Below, piece after piece: positions 6,498-13,102 of a DNA stretch of 22,193 nucleotides (position 1 is the stretch's first letter; each line of letters opens with the position of its first letter). The position numbers and the translations under genes were made by a program. Under the pieces are notes generated by a model. It searched no databases, was not told the origin of the DNA, and saw only the letters and a list, made by a program, of their open reading frames with translations. The stretch is taken from the NCBI GenBank assembly GCA_002428015.1, contig DIZW01000094.1, forward strand, positions 1-22,193. The letters run 5' to 3'. The stretch comes from Oxalobacteraceae bacterium UBA6018 (GTDB taxonomy: Bacteria; Pseudomonadota; Gammaproteobacteria; Burkholderiales; Burkholderiaceae_D).

Positions 6498-8057
6498 TTA
6501 TTTAGTGATCTGGTTGTTGCGCAGCGTGACCGCGGCGCCCGACAGGACGCGGCCCGTCAGCAGCGTGGTGTTGTCGCCCACGGTGATGGCGGCGGACTTG
6601 CCCAGAATCGAACCCTTGAAAACACTGTTGGCGCCCAGTGTGGACGGCCCTGTAGGAACCCAGGTGACGTCGTCGGCGTTGGCACCGTTTTTCAGCGCAA
6701 CGATCGAGTTGGCGGTCGTGTTCAAGGTCAGCGCGGTACGGAAGATGTACACACCAGGGCCATTGAGGGTCAGAGTACCGGTCACGCTGATCGCGCCGGC
6801 GTAGCAATACACGCCAGGTGGCAACGCCAGGCCGCCAAGGTCGATGTCGCCAGCGAAGTTCACATCGCAGGGGCGGCTGTTCGCATCGGTGATGGCAACT
6901 TGCAGGTCAGCCAGCCCATTGGCCAGGATCGCGCCGGACTTGTAGTCGACGTACCCGGGCGCCAGCGTAGGATCGGTCGTCTGCGAAGGCGAACCGACAT
7001 CGCCGGTGATCAAGGTCGTGCCACCGGAATTATTGGTCAGCGAGGTGCCGGCCAGGACCGCGAAGCCCGCTGCGCTACCCAGGTTCACCGAGGCCGTGGT
7101 TGGCGTTGGCGTTGGCGTTGGCGTTGGCGTTGGCGTCGGCGTTGGCGTCGGCGTTGGCGTTGGCGTTACCGTCAGGTTGCCGCTGCCGGTCTTGCCGCCG
7201 AAGGTGGCGCTGATCGTGGTCGTGCCAGCTGCGACACCGGTGGCGACGCCCGTGTTCGCCACATTGGCCAGCGCGGTCGAACCCGAGCTCCAGGCTGCGG
7301 TGCTCGTCACGACACCAGTCGAGTTATCCGAATAGGTGGCGACAGCGACGTACTGTTGCGTACCGTCGACCGCGACGGTGGCGTTGGCAGGCGACACGAC
7401 GACGCTCGCGACCGTGGCCACGGAGACCGTGGCCGTCCCGGTGGCGACCTTGCCGCCGAAGCTGGCGCTGAGCGCGGAAGTTCCCGGCGCAACGCCGGTG
7501 ATCAGGCCGCTCGAGCTGACCAGGACCGACGACGGCGTCGCCGACAAGAACTGGGAGCTGCCCGTAACGTCAACGACGCTGCCGTCAGTGTAGGTCGCCG
7601 CCACCGCCAGTTGACGGGTAGCGCCGGCCTGGAAGGTGGTGGTCGCCGGCGTGAGCCCCAGCGACAGCAGCGAAGGCGCCAGCACGGTCAGCGTGGCAGA
7701 GCCGCTCTTGCCTTCGAAAGCGGCCGAGATTGCCGTGGTGCCAAGCCTGACGCCTGTGGCCAGACCGGCCGCGTTGACGGTGCCCGTGGCGCTCGTCGCC
7801 GACGTCCAGGCCGAGGTGGCGGTGACGTCGCGCGTCGAACCGTCGGAGTAGCCTGCGGTCGCGTTGAACTGCTGGGTCGCGCCGGTGGGGACCGACGCCG
7901 TCGCCGGCGTGACCGCGACGCTAACCAGCGTGGCCGCCGGAACGCCGAGGATAGGAGCGCGGCCCTGATCGCCGGACCCGCAGCCGGCCAGCAGCGAAGC
8001 GCCCAGCAAGCCTGCCGAGCAAAGCAGCATTTTTGTATAGTGTTTTAGATTAATCAT
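6498..8057 (-). CDS. Ice-binding-like (DUF3494) lipoprotein with three Ig-like domains
   Basis: I start this 519-residue protein at the ATG at 8055-8057, because residues 1-26 then form a lipoprotein signal with lipobox LAGC (Cys26, followed by Gly). A frame open to 8204 would bury it behind 49 unlikely residues. Three bacterial Ig-like (Big_2 type) domains follow at about 42-128, 129-213 and 214-296, each with a TYSDGS-like strand, a GLATGV-like strand and GTTTISA. A Thr-Pro repeat linker covers about 297-322. A DUF3494 ice-binding-like domain fills 326-519 (LGSAAGFAVLAG, TLNGPGVYIFR, ending NQITK). The protein is probably anchored to the outer membrane with the DUF3494 domain held outward. 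Family members include antifreeze proteins and ice adhesins, but many are uncharacterised. It is followed 10 bp later by the OmpA-like gene. Confidence 0.9.
   Translation of the reverse strand: MINLKHYTKMLLCSAGLLGASLLAGCGSGDQGRAPILGVPAATLVSVAVTPATASVPTGATQQFNATAGYSDGSTRDVTATSAWTSATSATGTVNAAGLATGVRLGTTAISAAFEGKSGSATLTVLAPSLLSLGLTPATTTFQAGATRQLAVAATYTDGSVVDVTGSSQFLSATPSSVLVSSSGLITGVAPGTSALSASFGGKVATGTATVSVATVASVVVSPANATVAVDGTQQYVAVATYSDNSTGVVTSTAAWSSGSTALANVANTGVATGVAAGTTTISATFGGKTGSGNLTVTPTPTPTPTPTPTPTPTPTPTPTTASVNLGSAAGFAVLAGTSLTNNSGGTTLITGDVGSPSQTTDPTLAPGYVDYKSGAILANGLADLQVAITDANSRPCDVNFAGDIDLGGLALPPGVYCYAGAISVTGTLTLNGPGVYIFRTALTLNTTANSIVALKNGANADDVTWVPTGPSTLGANSVFKGSILGKSAAITVGDNTTLLTGRVLSGAAVTLRNNQITK
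7102..7167 (-). repeat. Hexanucleotide microsatellite encoding the Thr-Pro linker
   Basis: Eleven consecutive hexamers, GGCGTT on the plus strand with GGCGTC at the sixth and eighth positions, encode alternating Thr and Pro in the ice-binding-like lipoprotein. Gain or loss of a unit keeps the reading frame and changes linker length by two residues. Confidence 0.95.
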
Positions 8058-8097
8058 GTGGTGCTTTCGTAGTGAGTCGCTGTCCTTCCGCGTCATC

Positions 8098-8153
8098 TCG
8101 CACAGGTTTATGCGATGCGGCAGAAATACCGCAAGCTGCCATACAGCAAGCTT
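8098..8153 (-). promoter_or_regulatory. Cluster of short hairpins in the leader of the ice-binding lipoprotein gene
   Basis: Three adjacent inverted repeats occur 41-96 bp upstream of the start codon: TCGCA/TGCGA (8098-8115), TGCGG/CCGCA (8116-8133, the second arm sharing its last base with the next repeat), and AAGCT/AGCTT (8133-8153). The last extends through GC with one bulge. They may form a structured 5' UTR. They do not match a riboswitch class that I recognise. Confidence 0.3.
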
Positions 8154-8533
8154 GCGTGATGGAATATACGGGGTGAGGTTGGAGCGCTTTGGGCGGTAGC
8201 GCACGGATGATCACAATCAATACTTAATTGCACAATCGAAGCGTGCGTCACATGGGAACGTGTTACCGTGGAGGTTCGTTCGTCAACACGCCCCGCGACG
8301 GCCGGTCGCCGCCGGGCGATGTGATCGCTGTCCCGGCGCCCCTCATACCCTTCGGTTCACGCTTGACCTGCGCGGCCCCGGGACCAGCCATCCACGGCAT
8401 ATCGGCGGGCCGCCGAAATACCATCCTTATCGCAAGAAAATTTGCTTTATGGTTCGATACCACACCTTCAATATGTATGAACCGGGCGCACACTTCGCTT
8501 GGGTGATCCTTTGGCCCGTTTGCCGAGCGAAAT

Positions 8534-8560
8534 TTGCTTCAAGGTAACAAATCGAAGCAA
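8534..8560 (+). promoter_or_regulatory. Inverted repeat before the response regulator ribosome binding site
   Basis: TTGCTTC (8534-8540) and GAAGCAA (8554-8560) form a perfect 7-bp inverted repeat with a 13-nt spacer, immediately upstream of the GAGGGGG ribosome binding site (8564-8570). It could be an operator or an mRNA hairpin affecting translation. Confidence 0.35.
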
Positions 8561-8576
8561 CGTGAGGGGGTTCAAT

Positions 8577-8954
8577 ATGATACTGATCGTCGACGATAGT
8601 TCTGACCTGGCGGAAAACTGCGCCATGATGCTGGAGGCCTGCGGTTACGAAGTCACCGTGGCACTGAGCGCGGAGGCGGCGCTGTGCGAAATAAACATGC
8701 AGCATCCAGACCTGCTCATTTCGGATTGCTGCATGCCGGGAATGAGCGGCATCGAACTATGCTCTCACCTGCGCTCGTGCCGCAGTACCGCCGATTTTCC
8801 GATCATCTTGATGAGCAGCGCCTTGAAACGCGAGGTCGCGGTCGGCGAATGCTATGACGCGTTTATGCGCAAACCCTTCCTTGCCGAGAAACTGATCGCT
8901 GAGGTAAAGCGCCTGTTGCCCTCCACCGACCGTACAAGCGGGGTCACACATTGA
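8577..8954 (+). CDS. Single-domain response regulator (receiver only)
   Basis: The ATG at 8577 is chosen because GAGGGGG (8564-8570) sits at proper spacing and the protein then opens directly with the receiver strand MILIVDD. The 125 residues are one CheY-like receiver domain. The acidic pair is Asp6/Asp7, the phospho-acceptor is Asp50 (ISDCCMPGMSG), the switch serine is at 80-81 (ILMSSA), and Lys99 is in RKPF. There is no output domain, so it must act through a protein partner or as a phosphate shuttle. Its stop codon overlaps the start of the histidine kinase, a strong sign of translational coupling and partnership. What it controls is unknown. Confidence 0.92.
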   Translation: MILIVDDSSDLAENCAMMLEACGYEVTVALSAEAALCEINMQHPDLLISDCCMPGMSGIELCSHLRSCRSTADFPIILMSSALKREVAVGECYDAFMRKPFLAEKLIAEVKRLLPSTDRTSGVTH

Positions 8955-10102
8955 AACTGTCCGCTTTCATTCTTTCGAACCTGGAGCCCATTCTCCAGGA
9001 GTGGGAAAATTTCGCCTCCACCCTGGTGCCGCTTAAGCACGCCAACAAGAGCGAATTGCGCGATCATGCCGCCGCCGTGCTGAAGGTGATCGCCACCGAT
9101 CTTGAAACTGAACAAGGAGAGGCCGCCAGCATCGCCAAATCGCAAGGGCTCGCGCCCCCAGCGCAAAACGATACCGCCGCCGAGATCCACGCGGCAGACC
9201 GCTTGGCGGCCGGCTTCGACGGCGAGCAGGTCATGGCGGAATACCGGGCGCTGCGCGCGAGCGTGCTGCGCTTGTGGGCGCGCAACGTTGAAATAACGAC
9301 GTCCGCGAGCGTGCAGGATATGGTGCGCTTTAACGAGGCGATCGACCAGGCGCAAAGCGAGTCGATGGCGCGCTATACGACGATGCTGCGCGATGCGCAG
9401 ACGCTGTTCCTGGCGATACTTGGCCACGATGTGCGCACCCCGCTGGGCGCGATCAGCATGGGGGCCCAGGTGCTTCTCCATGACCAGACCCTACCTGAGA
9501 AGGTACTAAAAATCGGCCAGCGCATCTTCAACAGCTCAAAGCGCATGGATGAAATCGTCCGCGACTTGCTCGACTTTTCCACGTCGCACCTGGGCTCCGG
9601 GATACCCATCGATCCGTCGACGGTGGACCTGTCGCACATCTGCCAATGCGTGGTGGAGGAAGCGCGCGCCTTCCATCCGGAGCGACACATCGAGATGGAC
9701 GTCGACGGCGATCTCATCGGCGCGTGGGATGGCGCCCGGATTTCCCAGGCGTTTTCCAACCTGCTCTCCAACGCCATCGAGCACGGGAAACCGGGCACGC
9801 CGATCGAGGTGTCCATCGTCGGACAGAAGGAAGCGATCGTCTACACCGTGCAAAACGAAGGCAAACCGATCGCGCCGGCCAGATTGCGCACCCTGTTCGA
9901 TCCGGTCAAGCGATTCGCGATTCGCACCGCAAGCGAACGGGCCGGCTCGCACGCGCCCAATCTGGGATTGGGGCTTTATGTCGTGAAGGAAATCGTTGCC
10001 GCGCACAGCGGCGAGGTTTCCGTCGACTTCGGCCCCGAGGAGACGGTCATTTTTAAGGTGACCCTTCCGCGCATTACTCCAAGCCGGCGTAACGACGACT
10101 GA
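8951..10102 (+). CDS. Soluble sensor histidine kinase with RsbRD-N-like N-terminal domain
   Basis: The 383-residue kinase begins with TTG at 8951, inside a TTGA overlap with the response regulator stop. AAGCGGGG lies 7 bp upstream as ribosome binding site, and no in-frame ATG fits. Residues about 5-140 resemble the RsbRD N-terminal sensor domain (LEPILQEWENFASTL; ELRDHAAAVLKVIATDLE). HisKA carries His159 in ILGHDVRTPLG. The ATPase domain has an N box with Asn270/Asn274 (SNLLSNAIEHG), an F-box-like LFDPVKR, and a G2 box NLGLGLYVVKEI (337-348). The G1 segment reads QNEGKPI rather than DxGxG. There are no membrane segments, so sensing is cytoplasmic. The likely phosphotransfer partner is the adjacent receiver. 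The stop is 15 bp from the convergent ribE stop. Confidence 0.9.
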   Translation: MKLSAFILSNLEPILQEWENFASTLVPLKHANKSELRDHAAAVLKVIATDLETEQGEAASIAKSQGLAPPAQNDTAAEIHAADRLAAGFDGEQVMAEYRALRASVLRLWARNVEITTSASVQDMVRFNEAIDQAQSESMARYTTMLRDAQTLFLAILGHDVRTPLGAISMGAQVLLHDQTLPEKVLKIGQRIFNSSKRMDEIVRDLLDFSTSHLGSGIPIDPSTVDLSHICQCVVEEARAFHPERHIEMDVDGDLIGAWDGARISQAFSNLLSNAIEHGKPGTPIEVSIVGQKEAIVYTVQNEGKPIAPARLRTLFDPVKRFAIRTASERAGSHAPNLGLGLYVVKEIVAAHSGEVSVDFGPEETVIFKVTLPRITPSRRNDD

Positions 10103-10117
10103 GCCTGCCTCTGCTTG

Positions 10118-10771
10118 TCATGCGGTGGCTTGGGCGCCACCGAGGCCGCCGGACATGGATATCATGCGCTCGACGTAGCGGGCGATCAGGTCGATCTCGA
10201 GATTGACCTTGCTGCCCGCGCGCAGATGTTTAAGCGTGGTCACCGAGATGGTGTGCGGAATCAGGTTGATCGAGAAGCGGCATACCTTGCCGTCGGTGGT
10301 TTCCAGATCCTCGACCCGGTTGACCGTGAGCGAGACCCCATTGACCACCACCGAGCCCTTGAACGCCAGGAATTTGGCCAGCTCGCGCGGCGCGTCGATC
10401 ACCAGCTCCCACGACTCCCCGACCGCTTCGAAGCGCTGCACCAGGCCCAAGCCGTCGACGTGGCCCGACACCAGGTGGCCGCCCAGGCGTTCGGCCAGCG
10501 TCAGCGCCTTCTCCAGGTTCACTTCGCCCGGCGCGTCCAGGCCGACCGTGCAGTTGAGGCTTTCGCGCGAGACGTCCACGCTGAAGGCGGTGTCGGTCCG
10601 GGCGACGACGGTCATGCAGGCGCCGTTGATGGCGATCGAGTCGCCCAGCGCGACATCGCCCAGCGGCAGGGCGCCGGCGTCGATGTCAAGACGGACACCG
10701 GCATCGAGGCCGGCTTCGAGCGGCTTGACGGATGAGATTTTGCCGACGGCGGCGACGATTCCAGTAAACAT
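10118..10771 (-). CDS. ribE: Riboflavin synthase alpha subunit
   Basis: The 217-residue protein begins with the family hallmark MFTGIV. It contains two tandem lumazine-binding repeats: residues 1 to about 97, and about 98-205 with HLVSGHVDGLG and VVVNGVSLTVN. It dismutates two lumazine molecules to riboflavin, the last step of the pathway, using the product of RibH as substrate. The ATG at 10769-10771 follows the ribD stop by 6 bp, and its GAGGAA ribosome binding site overlaps the end of ribD, so the two genes form an operon. In many Burkholderiales ribBA would follow directly. Here it lies about 8 kb further on, beyond the signalling and envelope genes. Confidence 0.97.
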   Translation of the reverse strand: MFTGIVAAVGKISSVKPLEAGLDAGVRLDIDAGALPLGDVALGDSIAINGACMTVVARTDTAFSVDVSRESLNCTVGLDAPGEVNLEKALTLAERLGGHLVSGHVDGLGLVQRFEAVGESWELVIDAPRELAKFLAFKGSVVVNGVSLTVNRVEDLETTDGKVCRFSINLIPHTISVTTLKHLRAGSKVNLEIDLIARYVERMISMSGGLGGAQATA

Positions 10772-10777
10772 GCTGCG

Positions 10778-11881
10778 TTATTCCTCAGGTTGGGTAAAGC
10801 GGGCCAGGATGCGCAAATCCTCGCCCATCGGGATGACTTCGTGAAAACGCAGGCGCTGCCGTTGCTCGAGGTCGGTCAACGCCGGCAGCGCGAACATGCC
10901 CTGCCCGTCGCCGATCAAGGATGGCGCGAAGTAGACCAGCAACTCGTCGACGCAACCGGCGCCGATCAGAGACCCGTTCAGCTTGGCGCCGGCTTCGACG
11001 TGCAACTCATTGATCTCGCGCCGGCCCAGCTCGGTCATCAAGGCCGCCAGATCGACCTTGCCGGCGTCGTTGGGGAGCAGGATCACCTCGTGCCCGGCCG
11101 CGCGCAACGCGGCCTCCTTGGCCGGATTGGGCACCGCGCCCACCACCCAGCTCGGCGCGCCGGCCAGCACGCGCGCATCGAGAGAAATGTCGAGCTTGCT
11201 GTCGACGATCACACGGCGCGGCTGGCGCGGCGTGTCGAGCGTGCGCACAGTCAATTGCGGATCGTCCGCCTTGACCGTGCCGATGCCGGTCAGGATGGCG
11301 CAGGCGCGCGCCCGCCAGGCGTGACCGTCGGCGCGCGCCTGGGCGCCGGTGATCCATTGGCTCTGGCCGTTGTGCAGCGCCGTCATGCCGTCCAGGCTGG
11401 CGGCGGACTTCATGCGCACCCACGGCCGCCCGCGCCCCATGCGCGAGAAAAAGCCGATATTCATTTCACGCGCTTCCTGCTCCAGCAGGCCGGAACTGAC
11501 GCTGATGCCGGCCTCGCTCAGCTTGGCCAGGCCCTGCCCCGCCACCAGCGGATTCGGGTCCACCGTGGCGGCGACCACGCGTCCCACCCCGGCGCGCACC
11601 AGCGCGTCCGAGCACGGCGGCGTGCGCCCGTGATGGTTGCACGGTTCCAGGGTGACGTACACGGTCGCCCCGCGCACGTCGTTGCCGCGTGCCTCGGCGT
11701 CGCGCAGGGCTTGGACTTCGGCGTGGGCCTGCCCGGCAGGCTGGGTGTGGCCCGCGCCGATGACCGTTCCCCCGCGCACGATCACGCAGCCGACGCGCGG
11801 GTTGGGCGCGGTCGTGTACATGCCCTTGGCGGCCCATCCAAGGGCCAGGGTCATGGCGTCGAAATCGTTGAGTAGATGCAC
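10778..11881 (-). CDS. ribD: Bifunctional diaminohydroxyphosphoribosylaminopyrimidine deaminase / aminouracil reductase
   Basis: The 367-residue protein matches bifunctional RibD in length and order. The N-terminal zinc deaminase carries His53-Ala-Glu55 (QAHAEVQAL), Cys81 and Cys90 in PCNHHGRTPPC. The C-terminal NADPH reductase covers about residues 150-365 (RPWVRMKSAASLDG, ELHVEAGAKLNGSL). It catalyses the second and third steps from the GTP cyclohydrolase product. The start is GTG at 11879-11881, preceded by AGGGA. An ATG eight codons further in (11855-11857) is a less likely alternative. Translation runs into ribE after 6 bp. No RFN riboswitch signature is visible in the 132 bp upstream (11882-12013). 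Confidence 0.96.
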   Translation of the reverse strand: MHLLNDFDAMTLALGWAAKGMYTTAPNPRVGCVIVRGGTVIGAGHTQPAGQAHAEVQALRDAEARGNDVRGATVYVTLEPCNHHGRTPPCSDALVRAGVGRVVAATVDPNPLVAGQGLAKLSEAGISVSSGLLEQEAREMNIGFFSRMGRGRPWVRMKSAASLDGMTALHNGQSQWITGAQARADGHAWRARACAILTGIGTVKADDPQLTVRTLDTPRQPRRVIVDSKLDISLDARVLAGAPSWVVGAVPNPAKEAALRAAGHEVILLPNDAGKVDLAALMTELGRREINELHVEAGAKLNGSLIGAGCVDELLVYFAPSLIGDGQGMFALPALTDLEQRQRLRFHEVIPMGEDLRILARFTQPEE

Positions 11882-12013
11882 GGGCGTTCCCTGTGAAGAT
11901 GCTTGCCGTAATTTTACGCCAAGACAGCCACGGCCGCGCGCGGCGCAGGCGCAGGCAGGGCGCCACGGCCGCCGCCGCCGGTGCCCGCAGCGCCATTGTC
12001 ATGATCCGCGCAA

Positions 12014-12583
12014 TCATTCGGTGGCGCCGCAACTAGGGCCGTCGCGGGCGGGGTCGCAGATGCGCGCCCGCCCTAGCATATTGATGCGGATGCGCCGCAC
12101 CTGGTCGAACGATGTCACCGAAAAGCTGCCCCAGCGCGCGGCCAGGGTGCTCGTGTCGCTGCAGCTTCGGCCGGCGCCGTTGTAGGCCACATAGGAAGGC
12201 TTCTTCCCGGTGGTGAAGACCGAGGCGATGGTGATGCCCTCGTCCAGCGCACCATGCATGGCGATGATATCGTCGCCCGGGCCCGGCCGGCGGTCGCCGT
12301 CGCGGTCGACCATCACCACCCAGCCGCGGCTCCAGTCGACACCGTCGTCTGCCGCCGGAACCAGTTCCACCCGGCTGCCACGCATGATGGCCTGGGCCCG
12401 GGCCAGGCCAAGCGCGTTGAACAAGTCGGTGACGGCGGCATTGAGGCGGTGCGCGCGCAGCATGCGCCGCATGTCCGGCGCGCCCACCGCCAGCAGGATG
12501 GCGGCAATGGCCAGCACCGTCATCAGCTCGACCAGCGTCGAGGCACGTTGGTGGCGCCGCGCGCGGCCGGGATGCGCGTTCAT
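12014..12583 (-). CDS. fimT: FimT/GspH-type minor pseudopilin with atypical cleavage site
   Basis: The 189-residue product has a 14-residue basic leader and then STLVELMTVLAIAAILLAVG, the hydrophobic N-terminal helix of type IV pseudopilins with Glu at +5. A GspH/FimT-like C-terminal domain follows (LFNALGLARAQAIMRGSRVEL; RINMLGRARIC). The usual Gly at -1 and Phe at +1 of the PilD site are Ala and Ser here, so processing may be inefficient. The ATG overlaps the pilE stop in ATGA (12580-12583), which supports this start over an in-frame ATG 52 codons upstream inside pilE. It is the last gene of the minor pilin operon. In Pseudomonas the FimU/FimT-type gene comes first. Confidence 0.88.
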   Translation of the reverse strand: MNAHPGRARRHQRASTLVELMTVLAIAAILLAVGAPDMRRMLRAHRLNAAVTDLFNALGLARAQAIMRGSRVELVPAADDGVDWSRGWVVMVDRDGDRRPGPGDDIIAMHGALDEGITIASVFTTGKKPSYVAYNGAGRSCSDTSTLAARWGSFSVTSFDQVRRIRINMLGRARICDPARDGPSCGATE

Positions 12584-13077
12584 GGCCAGCAATCCGGAGC
12601 GGGGCCGGCGGCCGTGTGCAGGCCGGTGCTGCTCAGGGTCAGCACCTGGCAATCGCGATCCCGGAACGACGCATCGACACGGTCGGTTCCCGGCACGGCC
12701 TTGAGCACGATGCAGCGTTCGATCGGCTGCGCGGCGCACGCTTCACCGCGCAACTCGTAGGCACTGCTGGCGGCGCGCGCCCCTGACCACCATTTGAAAT
12801 GCCCTGCCTCCGGCGTGGCGGCGTCGGCCGAGAACGCCAGATAGGTGTTGTGCTGGGTGAAGTAGTGCTCCTGCTGTTGCAGCAGTTCGAGCAGAGCCGC
12901 CTGCGCTTCGACACGGCGGGCCTTGACGACGTAGCGCGCATAGCTGGGATACGCGACAGCCGCGAGCAATCCCATGATCGCCAGCACGACCATGGTTTCG
13001 ACCAGCGTAAAACCAGCGGGGATGCCGGGACCGAATCTGTCCCGAAGGCCGGGATTGACGCAACGATCGTGATGCAT
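12580..13077 (-). CDS. pilE: Type IV minor pilin PilE
   Basis: The 165-residue prepilin has a 22-residue leader ending in Gly, then FTLVETMVVLAIMGLLAAVA with Phe at +1 and Glu at +5. This is a canonical PilD cleavage and methylation site. The alpha-helix spine continues to about residue 75. Paired cysteines later (EACAAQPIERC and the C-terminal DCQVL/DCWP) fit a pilin disulfide fold. PilE-type minor pilins prime pilus assembly with PilV, PilW, PilX and PilY1 in the inner membrane and sit at the pilus tip. The ATG at 13075-13077 follows a GGAGAG site and lies 25 bp after pilY1. The gene overlaps fimT by 4 bp. Confidence 0.92.
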   Translation of the reverse strand: MHHDRCVNPGLRDRFGPGIPAGFTLVETMVVLAIMGLLAAVAYPSYARYVVKARRVEAQAALLELLQQQEHYFTQHNTYLAFSADAATPEAGHFKWWSGARAASSAYELRGEACAAQPIERCIVLKAVPGTDRVDASFRDRDCQVLTLSSTGLHTAAGPAPDCWP

Positions 13078-13102
13078 AAGCTCTCCAGTTATCTAATCTG
13101 AA

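Larger units (their letters stand above)
8058..8576. other. Divergent intergenic region between the ice-binding lipoprotein and the response regulator
   Basis: About 520 bp. On the minus strand, the leader of the lipoprotein gene contains three short adjacent inverted repeats (8098-8153). On the plus strand, a 7-bp inverted repeat lies just before the response regulator ribosome binding site. Several open frames of 76-95 codons cross the region on both strands, but none has a recognisable domain or good start signals. I see no clear sigma-70 promoter on either side. Confidence 0.55.

Noticed and set aside
7102..7167. CRISPR-like repeat
   Set aside because: The units are contiguous hexamers without spacers and lie within a coding frame. 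They form a microsatellite.
6219..8048. A 609-codon open frame opposite the OmpA and ice-binding genes
   Set aside because: It spans two real genes on the other strand and translates the microsatellite into an Arg/Trp repeat. It has no plausible start or domain.
8090..8160. Possible cyclic-di-GMP (GEMM) riboswitch
   Set aside because: A GCACAGG-like string appears on the plus strand, but the key ACGCAAAGCC and GNRA-receptor elements are missing. The orientation is also opposite to the adjacent lipoprotein gene.
8228..8547. Small open frames in the gap before the response regulator
   Set aside because: Three overlapping frames on both strands compete for the same DNA. None has a recognisable domain or a convincing ribosome binding site.
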